DNA of 64,000 nt from Croceicoccus sediminis (GTDB taxonomy: Bacteria; Pseudomonadota; Alphaproteobacteria; Sphingomonadales; Sphingomonadaceae): positions 62,001 to 126,000 of the forward strand of contig NZ_SUNC01000005.1 of the NCBI RefSeq assembly GCF_007570835.1, written 5' to 3'. The position numbers and the translations under genes were made by a program. This document shows positions 56,970 to 64,000 of the stretch, piece by piece; the first letter of the stretch is position 1; the number at the start of each line of letters is the position of its first letter. The notes under the pieces were generated by a model that was not told the DNA's origin, did not search any database, and saw nothing but the letters and a program-made list of their open reading frames with translations.

Positions 56970-57896
56970 TTAACGCTTGCACGCGGCTGCGGTAGCCAGA
57001 TCGGAAGGACATTGAAAGACACGAACGTAGTCTACGCGCATGTCCTTGGGAAAACCCGTCTCGTCCACACCGCCCAGGCCGCGCCCTTCGGCAAGCCCGC
57101 CGCCTATGGCAAGGTTCAGGATCAGGTGGAACGGCGCGTCGAAAGGCGCGCGGGGATTGTCGGGTTCGGCGGCGGTGAACCACTCGTCGCTGGTCCGCTG
57201 TGCATAGACGGTGCCGTCCACGGTCCAGACCATGCGGTCCGCCGTCCATTCCAGCGCATAAGTATGATAGCCCGACAGGACCGCCGGATAGGGCATCTCG
57301 TCCCCCTTGTGCACGTTTTCGGGCCGCAGATTGCCGAAATGCAACGTACCAAGGATCGTGTTTTCCTTGCCGTCGGGACATTTCTCGCACGGGGTGCCGA
57401 GGTTCACCGCCTCTAGAATATCGATCTCGCCCGAAAGGGGCCATGATCCGCGGCTCCAGTCTTCGGGCAGCATCCATATTGCGGGCCAGGTGCCCTGCCC
57501 CTGCGGCAGCTGCGCGCGCACTTCGATGCGGCCATATTTCCACGCCGCCTTGCCCCGCGTGACCAGTCGGGCCGAAGTAAACGACTTGGTGTCCATCTCT
57601 CCAACCCGGCCTACATCGGGCACACCCTTGGGCCATGCCGGGCCGGTCATGTTTTCCTTGTGCGCCTGGATCACCAGCTTGCCGTCTTCGATCCGCGCGT
57701 TTCTTTCGCGATCGGTATAGCATTGGCGTTCGTTATTGCCGCCGCCCCAGCAATCGACGTCGAAGTCCCACTTGGCAGTGTCGATCGTATCGCCATCGAA
57801 TTCGTCCGACCAGACGAGCTGCCATCCGTCCTGCGGCGCGGGAACGGTCGCGCAGGACGACAGGGCGAGCGCGAGGCCCGCGATTACAAAACGCAT
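56970..57896 (-). CDS. GH16 beta-glucanase (laminarinase-like) lipoprotein
   Basis: The 308-residue enzyme begins with a lipoprotein signal (FVIAGLALALSSC, lipidated Cys about 15), so it is membrane-anchored and probably at the outer membrane. The GH16 jelly roll has WQLVWSDEFDGDTID at the N-terminus, W-P-A-I-W-M-L-P, and the catalytic motif GEIDILE (E157 nucleophile, D159, E162 acid/base). This form is typical of endo-1,3(4)-beta-glucanases. Its ATG shares one base with the stop of the halogenase-like gene. It would cut laminarin-type glucan into oligosaccharides. Confidence 0.93.
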   Translation of the reverse strand: MRFVIAGLALALSSCATVPAPQDGWQLVWSDEFDGDTIDTAKWDFDVDCWGGGNNERQCYTDRERNARIEDGKLVIQAHKENMTGPAWPKGVPDVGRVGEMDTKSFTSARLVTRGKAAWKYGRIEVRAQLPQGQGTWPAIWMLPEDWSRGSWPLSGEIDILEAVNLGTPCEKCPDGKENTILGTLHFGNLRPENVHKGDEMPYPAVLSGYHTYALEWTADRMVWTVDGTVYAQRTSDEWFTAAEPDNPRAPFDAPFHLILNLAIGGGLAEGRGLGGVDETGFPKDMRVDYVRVFQCPSDLATAAACKR

Positions 57897-59404
57897 CAGG
57901 CCGCCTCCGCCTCGCGCGCCGCGCAATACCTGGCGACGTATTCGCCGTGCTGCGGAAGCCCTGCCACGGTTTTCGTCACGCCTTCGCGAAGACCGCGCAG
58001 CAGGTGGTCCAGTTCGCCGTCGGACAGCTTGCCCGCGATGGGATGATGGCTTTGCGGCGTGATGCCCTGCCCCATCATCACCTGGACCCACGAGTTTTCG
58101 GCGAAGAGTTCCTCGTTCGTGCGGAACACGCGTCCGGTTTCGCGGAACAATTCGATCTTGTGATCCAGCGTGTCCGGAATTTCCATGTTGCGGCAATAAT
58201 TCCAGAACGGGGAATCGTCCCGCTCAGTCGCCTTGTAATGCAGGATCAGGAAGTCGCGGATCTGCTCCATGTCCTGGAACTGCTGGGCGTTGAATTCGTC
58301 GATGTCGCGGCTCGATACCTTGCCGCCTGCGGGCAGCATGCGCAGGATGCGCAGGATCGCGCGCTGGATCAGGTGGATGGAGGTCGATTCCAGCGGCTCC
58401 ATGAAACCCGACGACAGCCCCACCGCAACGCAGTTCTTGTGCCACTGCTTGCGCCGTGCGCCGGTCTGGAAACGCAGGCGGTTGGTCTTGGTCGTCGTCT
58501 CGCCCTCGATATTGCCGAGCAGGCGTTCCTCCGCCGCGTCGTGGTCGAGATAGCGGCTGCAATAGACGATGCCGTTGCCGACACGGTGCTGCAGCGGGAT
58601 GCGCCATTGCCAGCCCGCATCGTGCGCCATCGCGCGGGTGTATGGCACGGGCGCGCGCACGCTGCTGGTCTGGACCGCAATGGCGCTGTCGCAGGGCAGG
58701 TAATGGGTCCAGTCGTCATAGCCGACGTGCATGGCCTGCCCGATCAGCAGCGCGCGGAAGCCGGTGCAGTCGACGAACAGATCGCCCTCGACCCGCTTAC
58801 CGCTTTCCAGCGTGATCGCCTCGATGTCGCCGGTTTCGTTGTCGAGGTCGACTTTCGAGATCTTGCCCTCGATCCGCTGCGCGCCTTCGCTTTCGGCAAT
58901 CCCGCGCAGGAAGCGTGCAAAGGCCGTCGCGTCGAGCTGGAAAGCGTAGTTCACGCGGCCGTCGGGCAGATGCGCGAACTTGCCCTCGCGCGCGGCGATC
59001 AGTTCCAGGCAGTAATCGTCGTAGGGCGCATCGTGGCCGCGGGCTTTCCCTTCCATCCAGAAGTGCTGGAAACCGGCGGTCCAGTGGTCCTTGCCCGTCG
59101 CGCCGAAGGAATGGAAATACCCCTCGCCCGGCACGCGCCAGTTGTCGAACTGGATGCCCAACTTGAACGTCGCGTGGGTCGCGCGCATGAAATCCGACTC
59201 GGGAATGTTCAACAGGCGCAGGTAATTCACCAGCGGCGGGATCGTGCTTTCACCGACGCCCACGGTGCCGATCATGTCGCTTTCGACCAGCGTGACCGAT
59301 GCCGTCCGGCCCAGCGTGCGGGAAAAGGCGGCCGCCGCCATCCATCCGGCGGTGCCGCCACCGGCAACGACGATGCGAACGGGCTGGCTGGGATCGTGCT
59401 TCAT
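57896..59404 (-). CDS. Flavin-dependent tryptophan-halogenase-like protein
   Basis: The 502-residue flavoprotein has the FAD motif GGGTAGW (about 15-21), the conserved GVGESTIPPL, the lysine corresponding to the halogenase catalytic lysine in ATFKLGIQF (K81), the WxWxIP motif as GWQWRIP, and the EPLES glutamate region. True tryptophan halogenases share these, but members in TonB-receptor/glycoside-hydrolase loci have no known substrate. It overlaps cupin and GH16 genes, so it is co-expressed with glucan use. It needs a partner flavin reductase encoded elsewhere. Confidence 0.88.
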   Translation of the reverse strand: MKHDPSQPVRIVVAGGGTAGWMAAAAFSRTLGRTASVTLVESDMIGTVGVGESTIPPLVNYLRLLNIPESDFMRATHATFKLGIQFDNWRVPGEGYFHSFGATGKDHWTAGFQHFWMEGKARGHDAPYDDYCLELIAAREGKFAHLPDGRVNYAFQLDATAFARFLRGIAESEGAQRIEGKISKVDLDNETGDIEAITLESGKRVEGDLFVDCTGFRALLIGQAMHVGYDDWTHYLPCDSAIAVQTSSVRAPVPYTRAMAHDAGWQWRIPLQHRVGNGIVYCSRYLDHDAAEERLLGNIEGETTTKTNRLRFQTGARRKQWHKNCVAVGLSSGFMEPLESTSIHLIQRAILRILRMLPAGGKVSSRDIDEFNAQQFQDMEQIRDFLILHYKATERDDSPFWNYCRNMEIPDTLDHKIELFRETGRVFRTNEELFAENSWVQVMMGQGITPQSHHPIAGKLSDGELDHLLRGLREGVTKTVAGLPQHGEYVARYCAAREAEAA

Positions 59405-60420
59405 CGGCTGAGGGTCCTTAGAAGGAAGGCACGCAGGCGGCCCGCGCTTTCAGGCGTCAGGCGGTCGAGGACCGAGCGGGCCTTTTCGGGGATATGGGCG
59501 GTCACGCGCTCGTCCGCCTCGAATACGTAGTAATCGAATAGATCGCGCCAGATCGCGCGATCGGCTTCGGGCAGGTCGCGGATGGCCATGATCGCGTGAT
59601 TGAGCGCGTCCTGCGGCTGGCCCAGATAGCGCGGGGTATCCCGCCACCAGTAGTTCACCAGCACGTTGAACTTCTCCAGCCCCTCGACATGGTGCCACCA
59701 CATCGACGGGATGAAGAGAGCATCGCCGGATTCAAGCTCTGCCACTTGCGCATGGGCCAGCGCATCGCGGAAACGGGGGTGCGCGCCGAAATCGGGATTC
59801 TGGAAATCGACCATCGAGATTGCCCGGCCCGCAGGGGTGTTGTCGATCGGGCCAAGGTAGAGATTGCGGAACTGGTCGGGCGGGAAAAGCGTGAAACGGC
59901 GGCGGCCCACGGCGCAACAGGCAAGGTTGTCGGGAAAGTCGTTATGCGCGGCGATGCGTGTCTTCGTCCCGATCCAGATCGAGGCAAGCGGATCGCGCGC
60001 GCCCAGCGGCACGTGGTTCGCCTCGTGCAGCCCGTTGAAGAAATCGTGCATGTCGATGGAGGCAAGGTAGATCGCGGGCGCTTCATCCTGCGACTCGCCC
60101 TCTTCCATCTTGGCGAAGATCGTCGGCAGCGTGCCCTTCGTCGTGCGAAAGTTCATCTGCATCGCTTCGTCATAGAACATGCGCCCGTCGCTATCGGGCG
60201 CGGCGACCGATACGACGAAGGGGCGCTCGACGGCGTGCTGTTGAATATAGGCACGCGCCGCGCTGGCCGACTGCAATCCGGCCTGCACCAGCGGCCAGTC
60301 CTTCACCAGTCCGCGCAGGACGAAAGGCCGGTCCGCACCGCGCAGCATCGCGTCCAGCGCGGCGGCGTCCGCCAGTTCGCGTTCCTCGATCTGGGGCAGT
60401 GCGGTCAGCGTATCAGGCAT
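59401..60420 (-). CDS. Cupin-like (JmjC-type, cupin_8) oxygenase
   Basis: The 339-residue protein has an N-terminal segment RPFVLRGLVKDWPLVQAG. A JmjC-like double-stranded beta-helix follows, with the 2-His-1-carboxylate pattern: HNDFP (His and Asp of the Fe(II) site, about H160) and a later histidine in PSMWWHHVEGLE (about residue 246). It is predicted to be an Fe(II)/2-oxoglutarate-dependent hydroxylase, substrate unknown. It overlaps SapC by eight bases and the first halogenase-like gene by four (ATGA). The same gene set occurs beside TonB receptors in other sphingomonads. Confidence 0.87.
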   Translation of the reverse strand: MPDTLTALPQIEERELADAAALDAMLRGADRPFVLRGLVKDWPLVQAGLQSASAARAYIQQHAVERPFVVSVAAPDSDGRMFYDEAMQMNFRTTKGTLPTIFAKMEEGESQDEAPAIYLASIDMHDFFNGLHEANHVPLGARDPLASIWIGTKTRIAAHNDFPDNLACCAVGRRRFTLFPPDQFRNLYLGPIDNTPAGRAISMVDFQNPDFGAHPRFRDALAHAQVAELESGDALFIPSMWWHHVEGLEKFNVLVNYWWRDTPRYLGQPQDALNHAIMAIRDLPEADRAIWRDLFDYYVFEADERVTAHIPEKARSVLDRLTPESAGRLRAFLLRTLSR

Positions 60421-61129
60421 GGACTTCGCGGACGTTCTTGCGGGCGACCAGTTCCGTGATGTGCGAAAGCGATGCCAGCGCCATGAACATCGGCATGAGG
60501 TATCCGGCCTCCTGCAACTCGCCCAGCGCCGCGCCGTCCAGCTGGCGGACCTTGTCCTCGTTCAGGATGTGGAACCCGACAAGGCTTCGCTTTGCGCCGT
60601 CGTTCAGCGTCACATCCAGCGTAAAGTGTTCGAGCAGGTCCCAGCGTTTCAACGCGGCGAAGAAACCTTCAGACGCGCGATATCCGGCATCGAGCTTGCC
60701 CAGCTTGTTCGCGACATCCTCAAGATACGGGGTCGCCTGGCCCGCGTCGTCGAACAAGCGCACGCCGTCGGGATCGCCTGTGCGGGCGTGTTCCATGTCG
60801 ATATGGACCTGCGAGGGCGCATCGCCATCGCGGCCCCGGCCGATCAGGAACGGCTGGATCGAAAGGGCGAGCGGGCGATAACCGGCGTCCCATTCGCCGT
60901 CGTTCAGAAACAGGTTCTCTCCGTTTTCGAACCCGAACAGGGCAACCGCGTTGAAATTGCCGGTGGCCTGATCCTTGTGGAACAGGATCGGGAAGTGCGC
61001 CTGCACCTGCCGGAATTCGTTGGGCACGGCGATGCAGGACATGACCTTGTCGCCCAGCTCTTCGCCCGGCTCCATCCTGACGCGAAGGTCGCGGTGGGTG
61101 GCGGAATCGAGAACGGCGTGCTGGCTCAT
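60413..61129 (-). CDS. SapC family protein
   Basis: The 238-residue protein matches SapC-family proteins named from a Campylobacter S-layer locus. Their function is unknown. It has the N-terminal core [22 protein letters not shown], then [19 protein letters not shown] and [14 protein letters not shown]. The start at 61129 overlaps the stop of the upstream halogenase-like gene (ATGA); a start three codons earlier is possible. No signal peptide is evident. It is always part of the halogenase/cupin/TonB-receptor group in related genomes, so it may modify or handle a cell-surface component. Confidence 0.88.
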   Translation of the reverse strand: MSQHAVLDSATHRDLRVRMEPGEELGDKVMSCIAVPNEFRQVQAHFPILFHKDQATGNFNAVALFGFENGENLFLNDGEWDAGYRPLALSIQPFLIGRGRDGDAPSQVHIDMEHARTGDPDGVRLFDDAGQATPYLEDVANKLGKLDAGYRASEGFFAALKRWDLLEHFTLDVTLNDGAKRSLVGFHILNEDKVRQLDGAALGELQEAGYLMPMFMALASLSHITELVARKNVREVHA

Positions 61130-62658
61130 ACGGGGCATCCTGCGGTTTGCGGGCTTTGCGCGGCTTGCGCGCGAAGCGTGTCGAGATAATTCCGGTTGGT
61201 CGGCAGTGCGGCGGCAAGCTGACGCGCGCGCTGTTCGACCTGTCCGGTCGTATCGGTATTGATGGCGGGCAATTGCGGCGCTTTTCCGCCCATGCCGTAA
61301 AGAACGTACTGCCAGCTGGCGGCGGGGAAAATCTCGTCCGCCATCGGGAAATCGGCATGGCCGGGCACTTGCCCCTGCCACAGCGCCAGCAGCTCGGCCA
61401 GGCTGTCGGGCACGGTGGCGCGGTGTTCGTCCCAGTAGGCTCCGCTCCGGTCCGACAGGAAGTAGTGCAGCTTAAGGAAATCGACGATCCGGTCCCAGCG
61501 ATAGCGGAACAGCCGGTCGAACCGGCGGGCGTGAATGTCCATTTCCGCACGGTCGGTCGGGAAACCGTCCATCAGCGCGCGCAGCGACAGTTCAATCATG
61601 ACGATGGCGGACGCTTCCAGCGGTTCGACGAAGCCTGCCGACAGCCCGATGGCAAGGCAGTTGCCGATCCAGAACCGGTCGAGGTGCCCGCTTTCGAACC
61701 GCAGCAGGCGCGGATCGGGCGCGGGCGCATCGGGCACGGCCCTTGCGACATAGGCGCGCAGTGTTTCCTGTGCCTGATCGTCGGAGGCAAAGCGCGAGGA
61801 ATAGACACAGCCGATCCCCCGCCGGGTGGGCAAGGCGATGTCCCAGATCCAGCCCGCGTCATGCGCGGTACCGATGGTGAGTGAGGCGATGGCGCTGTCG
61901 GTTGCGGTCGGCACCTGCGCTGCCAGGGCACGGTCGTTGAACAGGACGTCGCTACGGTCTATCCGCCCCGCCCCCATCTGATCCCGGATCAAAAGCCCGC
62001 GCATGCCGGTGCAGTCGATGAACAGATCGCCGCCAAGCCGCTGATCAGCATCGAGCAGCAGCGCCGCGATATCGCCGTTGTCGGCCCGCTCTACCCCATC
62101 GATGCGGGCAGGAACGTGGGTCACGCCTAGCCGCGTGGTCGCATGGCGTTTCAGCAGCGCGACCAGCTTTCCGGCGTCGAGGTGGTAGGCATAGTTGAGC
62201 GCACCGGCATATCCCGGCATCGCCTTCTGTCGCGGCGCGAGGTTAGCCGCGCAAACCGCGCCTTGCGGCGAAACGGCATCGGCGAAAATACCGCCCTTCG
62301 CGGCCCATGCCGCAACGGCGGCGCGCGGCGTATCGCCCACGGGCGCAGTGAAGGGGTGCAGGTAGCTGTCGCCCGCTGTGCCATCGCGCCAGCCGTCGAA
62401 GCGGGAACCCTGCTTGAACGAAGCGTCGGTGGCGACGAGGAATTCCGCTTCATCGATGCCGATGGCGGCCAGGGTGCCGCGCATCGTCGGCCAGGTCCCC
62501 TCGCCCACCCCGATGGTCGGGATGTCGGGAGCCTCCACGATGGTGACGCGGATCGGGCGGGACACGTCGCGCGCGGCGCGGGCGGCAATCGTGCAGGCCG
62601 CCAGCCATCCGGCGGTTCCGCCGCCGGCGATCACGACATGATCGACTTTGCCCGACAT
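61126..62658 (-). CDS. Second flavin-dependent tryptophan-halogenase-like protein, divergent WxWxIP motif
   Basis: The 510-residue paralogue keeps the FAD motif GGGTAGW (about 12-18), [10 protein letters not shown], a lysine at the catalytic position in [10 protein letters not shown] (K82), and the GFVEPLEAS segment. However, the WxWxIP motif reads WIWDIA, with alanine in place of proline, and is followed by LPTRRGIG. Classical halogenase activity is thus uncertain; a related oxidation or hydroxylation is possible. It is separated from the TBDR gene at the window edge by 254 bases containing a hairpin and overlaps SapC. Confidence 0.87.
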   Translation of the reverse strand: MSGKVDHVVIAGGGTAGWLAACTIAARAARDVSRPIRVTIVEAPDIPTIGVGEGTWPTMRGTLAAIGIDEAEFLVATDASFKQGSRFDGWRDGTAGDSYLHPFTAPVGDTPRAAVAAWAAKGGIFADAVSPQGAVCAANLAPRQKAMPGYAGALNYAYHLDAGKLVALLKRHATTRLGVTHVPARIDGVERADNGDIAALLLDADQRLGGDLFIDCTGMRGLLIRDQMGAGRIDRSDVLFNDRALAAQVPTATDSAIASLTIGTAHDAGWIWDIALPTRRGIGCVYSSRFASDDQAQETLRAYVARAVPDAPAPDPRLLRFESGHLDRFWIGNCLAIGLSAGFVEPLEASAIVMIELSLRALMDGFPTDRAEMDIHARRFDRLFRYRWDRIVDFLKLHYFLSDRSGAYWDEHRATVPDSLAELLALWQGQVPGHADFPMADEIFPAASWQYVLYGMGGKAPQLPAINTDTTGQVEQRARQLAAALPTNRNYLDTLRAQAAQSPQTAGCPV

Positions 62659-62871
62659 TGCCTTACGTCCTGCTCTCTCTTCCCACTTTGGCTATTGCCA
62701 TACGACGCCGGATTTTCCCGTGCGCCCTGAACGACGAAAGCCGCCCGCGCGCGAGGGAGAATGGCGCGGACGACCTTCGTTCATTGTGCGGCTCTCAATC
62801 AAGTCCGGAAACGCAGAGGGGTGCGAACCGGGCCCGATGCAGCGACAGCCGCACCTATCTGGCGAATGGCG

Positions 62872-62901
62872 GCCAGTGCGGGGTCGCTCACCCGCACTGG
62901 C
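62872..62901. terminator. Strong hairpin behind the TonB-receptor gene
   Basis: GCCAGTGCGGG (62872-62882) pairs perfectly with CCCGCACTGGC (62891-62901), an 11-base-pair stem with an 8-base loop. It lies 12 bases past the receptor stop on the minus strand. No T tract follows, so it may be a Rho-assisted terminator or a processing point that keeps receptor mRNA in excess over the downstream genes. The rest of the 254-base gap (62659-62912) shows no gene. Confidence 0.6.
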
Positions 62902-62912
62902 GCTTCGCCGGA

Positions 62913-64000
62913 TCAGAAGTTCAGGCGAACACCCGCCGCGTAGCGGGCATAGCCCGGTGCCGCGAAGAAGACCGCCTGATCGGCGCGCCGGTGACCCTTG
63001 CGGTCGGCATTCGTGATGTTGATGCCTTCCACGAAAGCCGTAAGACCTTCGCTGAACTCGAAGCTCGCACTGGCATCGAACTGGCCGTAGCTTTCGATGT
63101 AGTACGGATCGGTGTCGTAACCCGCCAGGAAGCCATCGCGCCAGTTGTAGGCAACACGTGCCTGCAGCGGGCCCTTGTCATAGAACAGGACCGCATTGGC
63201 ACTGTCGCTGACGCCGGTGATGGCAAACTGCGTTTCGGTATAGCGCAGCGTATTGTCATAGAACGTGTCGCTGTTGACGATCGTGTAGTTCAGGATCGCA
63301 CCGAAACCGGTATCCCAGAAGTTGTGCTGGATCGCGAATTCCCAGCCGTCGAGCGTTGCCGTCCGGTCGCCGTTGAACGGCTGCGACAGGCGGAAGTTGA
63401 CGGTCGGGTCGCCCGGCTGGCCAAGGATGCCGCCGGTGACGGGATCGATGACATCGGGGTAGTTCGCTGTGACATAGTCCAGCTGTTCGTCGAACGTCGA
63501 ACCTGCGGGAAGAGCGGCTGCCGCTTCTGCGATCAGGTCTCCGCCCTGGCCCTGTGCCGGGTTGGTGAGGCCATAGAGCGGGCCTTCGGTAACGCCGGTG
63601 ACGGGGAAGTTCGACACCTTCTTGCGGAAGTAGCCGACCGACACGTAGCTGGCGGTATCGTAATACCATTCCGCCGATGCATCGATGTTCTTCGACTTGT
63701 ACGGAAGCAGGCCCGGGTTACCGGCCGACGCGGTGGTGCCGCCATCGGGACGGATCGGCGCGGCCAGCGTCAGGCCGCCCTGCAGCAGATCGTAACGCGG
63801 ACGCGTGATCGTGTGGCTGTAGGCCGCACGCAGCTTCACGTTGTCGATCGGCGTCATGTCGAAATCGATCGCCGGCAGCCAGTTGTCGTAGCTGCCCTTC
63901 AGACGGGTGAAGTCGCCATTGTCGCTGTAGTTGATGGCGATTTCGTTCGCGCCGACCCATGCCGTGCTGACCGGCACCGGAACCTGAGCGCGCGAGTTGA
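62913..64000 (-). CDS. TonB-dependent receptor, C-terminal part (5' end beyond window)
   Basis: The frame is open to the window edge and gives at least 362 residues of an outer-membrane beta-barrel: VKLRAAYSHTITRPRYDLLQ, YDTASYVSVGYFRKKVSNF, FDASASFEFSEGLTAFVEGI and the final strand YARYAAGVRLNF. The TRPxYxxLQ-type segment and layout match the large receptors paired with tryptophan-halogenase/SapC genes in glycan utilisation loci. The signal peptide and plug lie outside. It likely imports the glucan oligosaccharides made by GH16. Confidence 0.92.
   Translation of the reverse strand, partial: NSRAQVPVPVSTAWVGANEIAINYSDNGDFTRLKGSYDNWLPAIDFDMTPIDNVKLRAAYSHTITRPRYDLLQGGLTLAAPIRPDGGTTASAGNPGLLPYKSKNIDASAEWYYDTASYVSVGYFRKKVSNFPVTGVTEGPLYGLTNPAQGQGGDLIAEAAAALPAGSTFDEQLDYVTANYPDVIDPVTGGILGQPGDPTVNFRLSQPFNGDRTATLDGWEFAIQHNFWDTGFGAILNYTIVNSDTFYDNTLRYTETQFAITGVSDSANAVLFYDKGPLQARVAYNWRDGFLAGYDTDPYYIESYGQFDASASFEFSEGLTAFVEGINITNADRKGHRRADQAVFFAAPGYARYAAGVRLNF

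Noticed and set aside
56958-56975. Possible second LacI operator (TGCAAGCGTTAAGG) before lacI
   Set aside because: Only one half fits the palindrome and it overlaps the end of GH16; too weak to list as a site.
57635-59530. 631-codon plus-strand frame opposite the GH16 start and the halogenase-like gene
   Set aside because: Antisense shadow crossing two well-supported minus-strand genes.

Overview
The window is GC-rich, gene-dense chromosome from an alphaproteobacterium. It is most likely a sphingomonad of the Sphingomonadaceae/Erythrobacteraceae kind. The evidence is the pckA/chvIG/hprK/rapZ/PTS synteny, the minimal HPr kinase, many TonB-dependent receptors (TBDRs), and a glucan locus with tryptophan-halogenase-like proteins, SapC and a cupin. 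I found no rRNA, tRNA, CRISPR array or intact insertion sequence.

Layout. 1-4424: aldose-1-epimerase-like gene behind pheS-pheT, all overlapping on the minus strand. 4926-12193: pckA divergent from a regulatory run made of ChvI/ChvG, HPr kinase, RapZ, PTS EIIA, HPr and an rRNA methyltransferase. 12204-18530: rmuC, a cysteine-rich copper-storage-type protein, a large imperfect palindrome, def, recR, fmt, truA and an oxidoreductase. 18563-24470: dodecin, cobS, J-domain protein and bolA. A detoxification-type insert (HxlR regulator, two GSTs, GFA protein) lies between cobS and the J-domain gene and carries three visible gene remnants. 24467-36579: exopolysaccharide/capsule locus (flippase, three glycosyltransferases, polymerase, BY-kinase, Wza-like exporter, acyltransferase). 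Inside it are two genes that look like a gene-transfer-agent or phage spike base and spike fibre. 36567-45434: M20 peptidase, gyrB, a broken TBDR, an intact TBDR, and an OsmC / LMW phosphatase / fructosamine-kinase-like operon. 45431-50673: a TetR-TBDR-hydrolase-MFS uptake module. 50740-64000: a beta-glucan utilisation locus (sugar MFS, GH3, second MFS, LacI, GH16, two halogenase-like flavoproteins, cupin, SapC, TBDR), almost all on the minus strand and mostly with overlapping genes.

How it fits together. The ChvIG/HprK/EIIA/HPr/RapZ block is a regulatory phosphotransfer network lying divergent from pckA, the gluconeogenic gate. In the glucan locus a TBDR would import oligosaccharides, GH16 would cut beta-1,3-glucan at the surface, GH3 would release glucose in the periplasm and the MFS carriers would take it up. 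A LacI regulator has a good candidate operator just upstream of GH3. The most unusual points are the spike-like gene pair inside the capsule locus, the chain of deletion scars around 20.7-21.6 kb, the 240-base palindrome at 14.2-14.4 kb, a TBDR split by a 14-base tandem duplication, EF-hand-like loops inside another TBDR, and a probable protein-deglycation operon.
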